Assembly: GCA_002314805.1 (NCBI GenBank)
Contig: DCHJ01000001.1
Span: forward strand, 1 to 13,296
DNA: 13,296 bases
Direction: 5' to 3'
Origin: Lachnospiraceae bacterium UBA1755
Lineage (GTDB): Bacteria > Bacillota > Clostridia > Lachnospirales > Lachnospiraceae
Under the pieces are notes generated by a model, which searched no databases, had not been told where the DNA came from, and worked only from the letters and a program-made list of their open reading frames with translations. The position numbers and the translations under genes were made by a program. Position 1 is the stretch's first letter. Each line of letters starts with the position of its first letter. Of this stretch, positions 1-5,012 are shown piece by piece.

Positions 1-210
1 GTTGGTTCACTTATGAAGATGGCTATCGAAAAGGGTAAGTCAGTTCGTCCAGAGATCCACTGCGGTATCTGCGGTGAGCACGGCGGAGATCCTTCATCAG
101 TTGAGTTCTGCCATATGATCGGTCTTGACTATGTATCATGTTCACCGTTCCGTGTTCCGATCGCAAGACTTGCGGCAGCACAGGCAGCAATCAACTTCCC
201 GAGAAAGTAA
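1..210 (+). CDS. ppdK: Pyruvate, phosphate dikinase, C-terminal end (partial)
   Basis: This is the last 69 codons of pyruvate phosphate dikinase, open at the left edge of the window and ending at TAA 208-210. The enzyme interconverts PEP, AMP and PPi with pyruvate, ATP and Pi in the cytoplasm and serves glycolysis or gluconeogenesis in anaerobes. The segment shows the hallmark of the C-terminal PEP/pyruvate barrel: the ICGEHGGDP motif, whose Cys is the general acid in the family, then FCHMIGLDYVSCSPFRVPIAR and the closing LAAAQAAI helix. The C-terminus ends where family members usually do, so this end is intact. A terminator follows directly. Family assignment is near certain; the rest of the gene lies outside the window. 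Confidence 0.95.
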   Translation, partial: VGSLMKMAIEKGKSVRPEIHCGICGEHGGDPSSVEFCHMIGLDYVSCSPFRVPIARLAAAQAAINFPRK

Positions 211-225
211 TTATTGTGTATAGCG

Positions 226-257
226 AGAGGCACCAGGAAACTGATGCCTCTTTTTTT
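226..257 (+). terminator. Rho-independent terminator of ppdK
   Basis: AGAGGCA (226-232) pairs with TGCCTCT (245-251). An inner CAG/CTG stem closes a GAAA tetraloop at 237-240, and a run of seven T follows (251-257). It lies 15 bases after the ppdK stop. Confidence 0.9.
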
Positions 258-293
258 CGGAGATCAGCTGATGGCGGGGATGTCTGACACCCG

Positions 294-313
294 GGGGACA
301 GGACGGGGACAGG
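294..313 (+). repeat. Tandem GGGGACAGG motif
   Basis: GGGGACAGG occurs at 294-302 and again at 305-313, an 11-base period, next to a CCCGGG palindrome. From memory, such GGGGACAGG-type words are common in small dispersed intergenic repeats linked to REP-type transposases in Clostridia. No transposase is in this window, so the origin is a guess. No other feature and no clear promoter is visible between 258 and 357. Confidence 0.35.
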
Positions 314-368
314 TATCACCCATACGTAATACCGGTTTGCGGCAAAGGTTTCACTTTAAGGGTACATT

Positions 369-1235
369 ATGCAGATATTACATTCATACAAACATGACGA
401 TGCTTTAAGGAAGAGCTTTAACGAGCTGGCAGGAAAAAGCTTTGGGATAAGCTTTGAGGACTGGTATCAGAAGGGATACTGGAATGATTTTTATGATCCG
501 TATTCTATAGTTGAGGACGGCAGAGTGATAGCAAATGTCTCAGTGAATTTCACTGATATGGAATACAAAGGAGAATTGCTGCATCTGATCCAGCTTGGCA
601 CTGTAATGACTGATCCGGAATACAGAAAACAGGGTCATTCACGTATGCTCATAGAAATGATCCTTAAGGAATATGAATCAAGATGTGACGGGTTCCTTCT
701 CTTTGCAAATGATACGGTGCTGGATTTCTATCCGAAGTTCGGCTTCACAAGATACGACGAGTACCGGTGCAGACCGGATCCTTTGTCATCAGATCGGTGC
801 GAGGCAGTGAAGATTTCCATGGACAGTATGCAGGATCAGAGCCGCATGTTCATGGTCCTCAACAGATACAGCAGACAGGGAGTATTCAATCAGATCGGGA
901 ATGCGGATCTTAATATGTACTACCTGATCCAGTCAATGAAGGACTGTGTATACTATATTCCTTCATTGGATGCCTATGCAGTTGCTGAAGTGGGCGGAGG
1001 CACACTGATATTGCAGGAGGTCTTTGCGAAGCAGGATGTGAGAATGGAAGAAGTAATACGCGCTTTCGGCAAAGCTGCCGGAAATGTGATCCTTGGATTC
1101 ATACCAAAGGATGATACGATCGAATATGAAACAGAAAAGTATCATGAAGATGATACCACACTTTTCTTGCAGGGAAGAGTTGAAGCAGTGATAGGTAAAG
1201 ACAAGTTCAAGATCCCGGTACTCTCGCATGCGTAA
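369..1235 (+). CDS. GNAT family N-acetyltransferase with C-terminal extension
   Basis: A 288-residue protein. Residues about 70-125 carry the GNAT acetyl-CoA fold: a beta strand LLHLIQLGTVMTDPEYR, then the pyrophosphate-binding loop and helix RKQGHSRMLIEMIL (a relaxed form of the R/Q-x-x-G-x-G/A motif), then the FYPKFGF strand-turn that closes the fold. The last 150 residues are an extension with no domain I can name, so the protein is longer than a minimal GNAT (about 150 residues). Such enzymes transfer acetyl from acetyl-CoA to an amine; the substrate cannot be told from sequence. The start ATG has AAGGG six bases upstream (358-362). It is bounded by terminators on both sides and so is probably a single-gene unit. 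No recognisable promoter was found. Confidence 0.85.
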   Translation: MQILHSYKHDDALRKSFNELAGKSFGISFEDWYQKGYWNDFYDPYSIVEDGRVIANVSVNFTDMEYKGELLHLIQLGTVMTDPEYRKQGHSRMLIEMILKEYESRCDGFLLFANDTVLDFYPKFGFTRYDEYRCRPDPLSSDRCEAVKISMDSMQDQSRMFMVLNRYSRQGVFNQIGNADLNMYYLIQSMKDCVYYIPSLDAYAVAEVGGGTLILQEVFAKQDVRMEEVIRAFGKAAGNVILGFIPKDDTIEYETEKYHEDDTTLFLQGRVEAVIGKDKFKIPVLSHA

Positions 1236-1295
1236 GCCTTTTGCAAACCGGGCTGGGGATAAATCAGCATTTTCCTGAATTATTGATACCCTATT

Positions 1296-1334
1296 ACCCC
1301 GCGGTGCTGCGGAAAGCGGCACCGCGGGGTTTAT
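1296..1334 (+). terminator. Strong hairpin terminator
   Basis: ACCCCGCGGTGC (1296-1307) pairs perfectly with GCACCGCGGGGT (1319-1330), and up to three more pairs may extend the stem inward (1308-1310 with 1316-1318). The T tract is short (TTT then A, 1330-1332). It separates the GNAT gene from the sdpR promoter. Confidence 0.8.
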
Positions 1335-1362
1335 TGACAAAGAAGAGGGCGGGCGGTACAAT
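1334..1362 (+). promoter_or_regulatory. Promoter of sdpR-sdpI
   Basis: TTGACA at 1334-1339 and TACAAT at 1357-1362 are separated by 17 bases. The -35 is perfect and the -10 matches five of six positions. The start point should fall near 1369, inside the palindromic operator. Confidence 0.88.
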
Positions 1363-1366
1363 ATAT

Positions 1367-1389
1367 TTAACATTTAAGTTAAATGTTAA
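1367..1389. promoter_or_regulatory. Palindromic operator, probable SdpR site
   Basis: TTAACATTTAA (1367-1377) and TTAAATGTTAA (1379-1389) are perfect 11-base inverted arms around one central G. The site begins five bases after the -10 and covers the expected transcription start. This is a typical position for autorepression by the ArsR-type regulator encoded next. Binding by SdpR is inferred from position and symmetry. Confidence 0.8.
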
Positions 1390-1453
1390 CGAAGGGCCTT
1401 GATGCAATCACCAGGCTGCATAGTTATTGAAACTGCATCTGATTGGAGGAACG

Positions 1454-1717
1454 ATGGGATTACAGGAGACCATGAAAGCTCTGTCTGACCCGACACGACG
1501 GGAGATACTCAATATGCTTAAGCGTCATTCCATGACATCGGGAGAGATAGAGGAACAATTTGATATCAGCTTCGCCGCGATATCCAGGCATCTTTCAGTA
1601 CTCAGGGATGCTGATCTGGTGAGGGATACGAGAGAAGGGAAGTACGTGAGGTATGAGCTTAATGCTTCAGTGCTTGAGGAGATAATGCTGTGGGTAAAGA
1701 GCCTGCAGGAAAATTAA
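1454..1717 (+). CDS. sdpR: SdpR-like ArsR-family autorepressor
   Basis: An 87-residue winged-helix repressor of the ArsR/SmtB fold. Residues 1-20 (LQETMKALSDPTRREIL) are the family's first helix. Residues about 30-65 (MTSGEIEEQF, then AAISRHLSVLRDADLV) form the helix-turn-helix, and GKYVRYELN is the wing. No cysteine or His pair of a metal-sensing ArsR is seen, which fits the SdpR subgroup. The ATG at 1454 is chosen because GGAGGA (1445-1450) sits just upstream; a TTG at 1427 would add nine residues but lacks such a site. In Bacillus subtilis SdpR represses sdpRI and is drawn to the membrane by SdpI when the SDP toxin is present. The adjacent sdpI and the palindrome over the start point support the same circuit here. 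Confidence 0.88.
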   Translation: MGLQETMKALSDPTRREILNMLKRHSMTSGEIEEQFDISFAAISRHLSVLRDADLVRDTREGKYVRYELNASVLEEIMLWVKSLQEN

Positions 1718-1750
1718 TGCAAAAAGACCGGCTTTTCATCGCTGTGTGTG

Positions 1751-1774
1751 CCGCGGTCTGTCCGCGGAGAGGAG
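1751..1774 (+). promoter_or_regulatory. Hairpin abutting the sdpI ribosome binding site
   Basis: CCGCGG (1751-1756) and CCGCGG (1762-1767) flank a TCTGT loop in the 63-base gap between sdpR and sdpI. The AGAGGAG binding site (1768-1774) begins at the next base and lies six bases before the sdpI ATG. The hairpin might modulate sdpI translation or mark an RNA processing site; this is inference. Confidence 0.5.
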
Positions 1775-1780
1775 ATCAAG

Positions 1781-2428
1781 ATGTTAAAGGTAATATTCAG
1801 GGAACATAAAAAGACAATAATCATCACCGGCATCGTGACGGTTTTGCCCATAGTCATAGGCATCATCCTTTGGGATAAGCTGCCGGATATGCTGGCTACG
1901 CATTTTGGTACAGACAATGAACCTAACGGATGGAGCAGCAAGGCATTCACAGTATTCGGGATACCGGGTATACTGCTTGCAATGCAGCTTTTCATGATTG
2001 TATTTACGGCCGTTGACCCGAAGAAAAAGAACATATCCGGAAAGGTACTGGATATGGTGCTCTGGATAATTCCGTGCTGCTCTATGCTCGTGGGTGTGGT
2101 TTCATACGCCTATGCTTTGGGCATCGGTATAAGGGTGGGTATGATAGTAAATGCATTCGTTGGAGTACTTTACATGATCATAGGCAATTATCTGCCGAAG
2201 AACGGTACAAACTTCTCAATGGGAATACGTTCTTCGTGGGCACTGGAGGATCCTGAGAACTGGAGCAGGACCAACCGGTTTGCAGGATATTGCTTCATCG
2301 GCGGCGGAATAATAATACTTCTGGCATGCTGGCTGGAATCCGTATGGATCACGCTGGGGGTGACTGCCATAATAGCGATACTCCCATACGTTTATTCATT
2401 CCTGCTCTACAGAAGGAAGCATAATTAG
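1781..2428 (+). CDS. sdpI: SdpI family membrane protein (immunity / signal transducer)
   Basis: A 215-residue integral membrane protein with about six hydrophobic segments (near residues 12-30, 55-77, 87-110, 117-137, and two after 170). After the first segment it carries the DUF1648 signature WDKLPDMLATHFGTDNEPNG. The later SdpI signature is NYLPKNGTNFSMGIRSSWAL, followed by DPENWSRTNRFAG. In B. subtilis SdpI protects against the SDP killing factor and recruits the repressor SdpR to the membrane. Here it is the second gene of the sdpR-sdpI operon, but no sdpA, sdpB or sdpC toxin gene is in the window. It may therefore defend against foreign toxins or answer another envelope signal. The ATG at 1781 has AGAGGAG six bases upstream; an in-frame GTG at 1748 is less likely. 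No clear terminator follows. Confidence 0.88.
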   Translation: MLKVIFREHKKTIIITGIVTVLPIVIGIILWDKLPDMLATHFGTDNEPNGWSSKAFTVFGIPGILLAMQLFMIVFTAVDPKKKNISGKVLDMVLWIIPCCSMLVGVVSYAYALGIGIRVGMIVNAFVGVLYMIIGNYLPKNGTNFSMGIRSSWALEDPENWSRTNRFAGYCFIGGGIIILLACWLESVWITLGVTAIIAILPYVYSFLLYRRKHN

Positions 2429-2480
2429 AAAGACTGCACATTTACAATAAGCGCGTACTGACCGCCTACCGATATACCCG

Positions 2481-2537
2481 AAAGCAGAAGTCAAAAGCAG
2501 AAGCAGAAGCCAAAAGCAGAAGCTAAAACCAGAAGCC
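2481..2537. repeat. Degenerate AAAAGCAGAAGC tandem repeat
   Basis: About five imperfect copies of a 10-13 base unit (AAAGCAGAAGTC, AAAAGCAGAAGC, AAAAGCAGAAGCT, AAAACCAGAAGCC and a partial AGAAGCC) lie between the convergent ends of sdpI and thiT. The purine-rich strand is the plus strand. I see no coding sequence and no terminator in 2429-2567. Confidence 0.6.
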
Positions 2538-2567
2538 TCCGATCAATTGCCATTTTTCTCAGGCCCC

Positions 2568-3098
2568 TTAATAACAGGCTGCTTTCACCCGCGTAAGTGC
2601 CTTCCTGACAGGCGGCATGATAAGTATGATGACTGTAACTGCGGCCTCGGCAAAGATGTACGCCCCGTTGTAAGCCATTGAATATGGCAGCGGCGACCAG
2701 CCTTCCCATGCAGTGCTTCCTGCTGCAAACCACATGAGACCGGCAAAGGTTGCAACTAACCATCTGCCTGCGACAGCGATGACATAGCCGATGAGCAGCC
2801 CGTTCTTCTTTTCACTTACAAGGCCTGCCACTCCCATGATGCTGAAGGCAAGAATATAGTCCAGTATGAACTGCGGTACAGAAAGGAAATACGGCTGTGT
2901 CAGGAACTGAAGTACGCCGTAGACAAGACCGCAGAGCGTGCCCCATTTCCATCCATAGAACCAGCCTGGAAGAACGATGAATAGCATACTGCAGAGTGTT
3001 ACAGAACCGCCGAAAGGAAACTGGTAGATCTTAATAAGACCGGTTACCTCGGCAAGTGCCACACACATGGCACAATAGACAAGCTTCTTAACAGACAT
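2568..3098 (-). CDS. thiT: Thiamine ECF transporter S component ThiT
   Basis: A 176-residue, very hydrophobic protein with about six membrane helices. It matches the ThiT substrate-binding subunit of energy-coupling factor transporters: an N-terminal VKKLVYCAMCVALAEV helix, the conserved PGWFYGWKWGTLCGLVYG loop, the FILDYILAFSIMGVAGL helix, and the late aromatic stretch EGWSPLPYSMAYNGAYIFAE, which carries the Tyr, Asn and Glu typical of the thiamine pocket. ThiT captures thiamine outside and works with a shared EcfT-EcfA module encoded elsewhere. The TPP riboswitch in front of it independently supports thiamine as substrate. The start at 3098 has AGGAGG nine bases upstream; a longer in-frame reading from 3206 would translate the riboswitch and is rejected. 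Confidence 0.92.
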   Translation of the reverse strand: MSVKKLVYCAMCVALAEVTGLIKIYQFPFGGSVTLCSMLFIVLPGWFYGWKWGTLCGLVYGVLQFLTQPYFLSVPQFILDYILAFSIMGVAGLVSEKKNGLLIGYVIAVAGRWLVATFAGLMWFAAGSTAWEGWSPLPYSMAYNGAYIFAEAAVTVIILIMPPVRKALTRVKAACY

Positions 3099-3124
3099 AA
3101 AAAAAGACCTCCTGAAAACGGAGG
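3099..3124 (-). terminator. Riboswitch expression platform: hairpin containing the thiT ribosome binding site
   Basis: In minus-strand RNA, CCTCC (3124-3120) pairs with GGAGG (3112-3108) around a seven-base loop. The sequence then runs TC and seven T up to the ATG at 3098. The 3' arm is also the AGGAGG ribosome binding site. The same hairpin could stop transcription or block translation when TPP is bound. The stem is only five pairs, so sequestration of the binding site may dominate. Confidence 0.7.
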
Positions 3125-3132
3125 GGTACAAA

Positions 3133-3219
3133 ACTCGCTTCCCTACGCAGGCATTATCCTGTTCAGGTTGTGAGGGACCGGGATCACTCCCTATCTCAGC
3201 GTTCATGCGCCCCTAGCTG
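3133..3219 (-). promoter_or_regulatory. TPP (THI-box) riboswitch aptamer
   Basis: Reading the minus strand, the leader of thiT holds the THI-box elements in order: AGCTAGGGGCGC, GCTGAGA, a variable GGGA/TCCC arm, ACCTGAACAGGATAATGCC, and GCGTAGGGAAGC. The CTGAGA and GATAATGCCTGCGTAGGGA blocks are the conserved pyrimidine- and pyrophosphate-sensing cores. The closing stem can form between GCT (near 3216-3218) and AGC (near 3137-3139). It is followed by a hairpin that holds the thiT ribosome binding site, so thiT should be shut off when thiamine pyrophosphate is plentiful. Confidence 0.95.
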
Positions 3220-3225
3220 TGAGTC

Positions 3226-3253
3226 ATTATATAACAAATCTATTCAATGTCAA
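3226..3253 (-). promoter_or_regulatory. Promoter of the riboswitch-thiT transcript
   Basis: On the minus strand TTGACA (3253-3248) and TATAAT (3231-3226) are both perfect hexamers with a 16-base spacer. The predicted start near 3219 is at the first stem of the TPP aptamer. Confidence 0.9.
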
Positions 3254-3289
3254 GCAGGCATATTCCACATACACCATAAATCATTAATA

Positions 3290-3316
3290 GTGACCAGTCC
3301 ATGATTATGGTACAAT
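3290..3316 (+). promoter_or_regulatory. Promoter of the type I toxin mRNA
   Basis: An extended -10, TGG plus TACAAT (3308-3316), is preceded by a weak -35 GTGACC (3290-3295) at a 15-base spacing. The start point is expected near 3322-3324, at the GGAACTACC word. The promoter points away from the thiT promoter. Confidence 0.65.
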
Positions 3317-3321
3317 GAAAT

Positions 3322-3403
3322 CGGAACTACCATAGAAAAGGCAGGCGGTTGGCCCTCTCCGGAGGGCAAGAGCCCTCTGAGTTAATAAAGGAGGGTGATG
3401 CTT
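3322..3403 (+). promoter_or_regulatory. Structured toxin mRNA leader with two competing folds
   Basis: The leader contains GCCCTC (3352-3357), GAGGGC (3362-3367) and GCCCTC (3372-3377), then the strong ribosome binding site AAAGGAGGG (3387-3395). The middle word can pair with either neighbour (loops TCCG or AAGA). If it pairs with the first copy, the third word is free to pair with GAGGGT (3391-3396), which lies in the ribosome binding site. If it pairs with the third copy, the site is exposed. Translation-inactive leaders of this sort are known for other type I toxins; this particular switch is an inference. Confidence 0.65.
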
Positions 3404-3514
3404 ATGACTGATTATCAGATACTAAGCCTTGTGTTCACTGTAATTGGGATCGTTGTAACGATCCTTGTCGCATGGATAAAGGATAGTAATGACAGTAAAA
3501 GATCAAAAAAATAA
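3404..3514 (+). CDS. Putative holin-like type I toxin, 36 residues
   Basis: A 36-residue peptide starting MTDYQILSLVFTVIG, with one hydrophobic span (about residues 6-25, ending VAWIK) and a basic, polar tail (DSNDSKRSKK). The length, the MTDYQ opening, the single membrane helix and the charged tail match the Hol_Tox family of small toxins, relatives in type of TxpA/BsrG of Bacillus subtilis; these peptides insert in the cytoplasmic membrane. The ribosome binding site AAAGGAGGG is unusually strong, nine bases before the ATG. The stop codon lies in the 5' arm of the shared terminator. The convergent antisense RNA promoter supports a type I toxin-antitoxin locus. The gene is short and easily missed by annotation. 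Toxicity is inferred. Confidence 0.78.
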   Translation: MTDYQILSLVFTVIGIVVTILVAWIKDSNDSKRSKK

Positions 3515-3548
3515 CCGCCGTCCAGGAAAAGATTGCGGTTATTTTTTT
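3505..3548. terminator. Two-way terminator shared by toxin mRNA and antisense RNA
   Basis: Seven A followed by TAACCGC (3505-3518) pairs with GCGGTTA followed by seven T (3535-3548): a 14-pair stem with a 16-base loop. The T run follows the stem on the plus strand, and the A run gives the same on the minus strand, so it can end both convergent transcripts. A second small palindrome, AAATAA-CAG-TTATTT, follows at 3549-3563. Confidence 0.88.
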
Positions 3549-3597
3549 AAATAACAGTTATTTTCAGGGCTAACCGTCTATCGGTAGTTCCCTTTCC
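3505..3597 (-). ncRNA. Predicted antisense antitoxin RNA, about 93 nt
   Basis: A minus-strand RNA is predicted from the promoter at 3604-3632 to the shared terminator. It would have three hairpins: a 5' stem (CTACCG, loop ATAGA, CGGTTAG with one bulge), an A/T-only palindrome (3549-3563), and the terminator. It is complementary to the last codons and 3' end of the toxin mRNA, over about 3505-3548. That is the arrangement of known convergent type I antitoxins, which act by pairing to block translation or trigger RNase III cleavage. No open reading frame of note is in it. The RNA ends are predicted. Confidence 0.72.
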
Positions 3598-3603
3598 AAG
3601 AGA

Positions 3604-3632
3604 AATATACAATAATCTGACAAAAAAGTCAA
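3604..3632 (-). promoter_or_regulatory. Promoter of the antisense RNA
   Basis: On the minus strand TTGACT (3632-3627) and TATATT (3609-3604) are separated by exactly 17 bases; each hexamer differs from consensus at one position. It is a better promoter than that of the toxin, as expected for an antitoxin RNA made in excess. Confidence 0.8.
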
Positions 3633-3783
3633 TTTATGAAGCACGGAATCCCCGACATTTCGGAAGCCTGACCGTTCATCCATCTCCACATCCCCCCATC
3701 ACAGCATCCCCCATGCTCCATCCCTCATCCCCTGCTGTTTCTGCTGCCCGCTATTCGCTGAAGTGATCATGCACGCCGGTTGA

Positions 3784-3837
3784 TAACAGCACATGACGCA
3801 GGACAAAGAATAATAGCAGATGACGCAGAACAAAAAA
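3784..3837. repeat. Two tandem 27-base repeats upstream of alr
   Basis: Copies at 3784-3810 and 3811-3837 share AGCA-ATGACGCAG-ACAAA and match at 23 of 27 positions. They end just before the alr promoter and could be regulatory or a simple duplication. The preceding stretch 3660-3740 is pyrimidine-rich with scattered CATCCCC words, and I see no gene in it. Confidence 0.7.
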
Positions 3838-3838
3838 A

Positions 3839-3866
3839 TTGCAGTTTTTGCTCAAAGTGATAAGAT
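3839..3866 (+). promoter_or_regulatory. Candidate alr promoter
   Basis: TTGCAG (3839-3844) and TAAGAT (3861-3866), with a 16-base spacer, match consensus at four of six positions each. The start would be about base 3873, directly before the ATG at 3874. The mRNA might be leaderless. Confidence 0.4.
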
Positions 3867-3873
3867 ATAAGGC

Positions 3874-5004
3874 ATGGAAGATATCAAGAAAAGGACATGG
3901 GCTGAAATAAGCCTGCCCAACATCAGACACAATTATGAAGCAATACGCAAGAGCCTGCCTGAAGGGTGCAGGTTTCTTGGAGTAGTCAAGGCCGACGCAT
4001 ATGGTCATGGGGCTGTGGCAGTATCAAGGCTTCTTGAATCCTGCGGCGCAGATTACCTTGCGGTGTCGTGCCTTGACGAGGCGATGGAGCTGCGCAAAGC
4101 CGGTATAACTATGCCTGTGCTGATACTTGGACATACGCCCCCGCAATTCACAGAGGTACTCATAGACAACAGGATAACGCAGACTGTCACATGCCTCGCA
4201 AAGGCAGAGGAATACAGTGAGGCTGCAGCGGCTGCGGGAAAGACGCTTTCCATCCACATCAAGGTTGACACAGGTATGAGCAGGCTCGGCTTCCTGTGCA
4301 AGGACAGGCTCTTTGAAGAAGGAGTCGACAATATGGCACGCTCGTGCAAGCTGCGAGGCATCGAGGCAGAAGGCATATATACTCACTTTGCGGTATCAGA
4401 TGAGTATGATGCGGGTGCGCAGGAATACACATTGGAGCAGTTTAAGCTCTTTACCGATGTGATCGCAGACCTGAAGGATAAGCATGACATAAGCTTTAAG
4501 ATAAGACATTGTGCCAATTCGGGAGCGACCGTCAATTATCCTGAGATGTGCCTTGATATGGTGAGACCGGGACTTTTGCTCTATGGCTACGGAGACCCGG
4601 AGGATAAGCTGGGACTTAAGCCGGGTATGTCTCTTTACTCAACCATCGGTACGATCAAGTATTATGAGCCCGGTACGGATGTGAGCTATGGCAGGCATTT
4701 TACCACGGAAAGAAGGACAAGGATGGGAGTGCTTTCCATCGGCTATGCGGATGGGCTCATGAGGGTGCTGTCAGGAAAGGTAAGCTTTTGGAGCGGCAAA
4801 GATATTGTCCCACAGTGCGGCAACATCTGCATGGATATGTGTATGGTGGATCTGACGGACAGCCCTGAGACAGAGGTTGGATCAGCACTCGAGATATTCG
4901 GAGCATGTAATGACCTCAACGCACTTGCGGCGGCAGCGGGTACTATCCCTTACGAGCTTTTGTGCAGCGTCTCCAAGCGTGTACCGAGGGTGTACATCTG
5001 CTGA
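3874..5004 (+). CDS. alr: Alanine racemase
   Basis: A 376-residue PLP enzyme that interconverts L- and D-alanine, supplying D-alanine for peptidoglycan in the cytoplasm. The N-terminal barrel opens with RTWAEISLPNIRHN and has the cofactor lysine in VVKADAYGHG (K39). HIKVDTGMSRLGF and EGIYTHFAVSDE are family blocks. The C-terminal beta domain holds the catalytic tyrosine in the VSYG motif (about Y272), then IGYADGLMR and CGNICMDMCMVDL. Length is normal and all key residues are present. The start is fixed by an in-frame stop at 3868-3870. No good ribosome binding site is seen; AAGG at 3869-3872 is only one base from the ATG, so initiation may be leaderless or unusual. It lies alone between two toxin-antitoxin loci. 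Confidence 0.96.
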   Translation: MEDIKKRTWAEISLPNIRHNYEAIRKSLPEGCRFLGVVKADAYGHGAVAVSRLLESCGADYLAVSCLDEAMELRKAGITMPVLILGHTPPQFTEVLIDNRITQTVTCLAKAEEYSEAAAAAGKTLSIHIKVDTGMSRLGFLCKDRLFEEGVDNMARSCKLRGIEAEGIYTHFAVSDEYDAGAQEYTLEQFKLFTDVIADLKDKHDISFKIRHCANSGATVNYPEMCLDMVRPGLLLYGYGDPEDKLGLKPGMSLYSTIGTIKYYEPGTDVSYGRHFTTERRTRMGVLSIGYADGLMRVLSGKVSFWSGKDIVPQCGNICMDMCMVDLTDSPETEVGSALEIFGACNDLNALAAAAGTIPYELLCSVSKRVPRVYIC

Positions 5005-5012
5005 TAAAATAC

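Larger units (their letters stand above)
3323..3591. repeat. Inverted repeat at the 5' ends of toxin mRNA and antisense RNA
   Basis: The left arm (3323-3356) reads GGAACTACC, ATAGA, a nine-base insert, then CGGTTGGCCCT. The reverse complement of the right arm (3566-3591) reads GGAACTACC, G, ATAGA, CGGTTAGCCCT. So both predicted RNAs begin with almost the same sequence. The two 5' ends are therefore alike, not complementary, unlike the direct repeats of the enterococcal par/fst locus. Confidence 0.75.

Noticed and set aside
963..1373. Minus-strand open frame of 136 codons
   Set aside because: It overlaps the GNAT gene and runs through the terminator and the sdpR promoter. Its composition is that of an antisense shadow, and no ribosome binding site was seen.
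2481..2537. CRISPR-like repeats
   Set aside because: Units are only 10-13 bases, degenerate, and have no unique spacers or cas genes nearby.
3099..3206. Extended N-terminus for ThiT
   Set aside because: The extra 36 codons are the TPP riboswitch and its hairpin; the ATG at 3098 has the proper ribosome binding site.
3660..3740. Pyrimidine-rich tract with CATCCCC words as a functional element
   Set aside because: The words are irregular in spacing and sequence, and no promoter, frame or stem-loop stands out.
4024..4386. Two overlapping minus-strand frames inside alr
   Set aside because: Both lie fully within a well-supported alanine racemase gene and show no domain or initiation signal.
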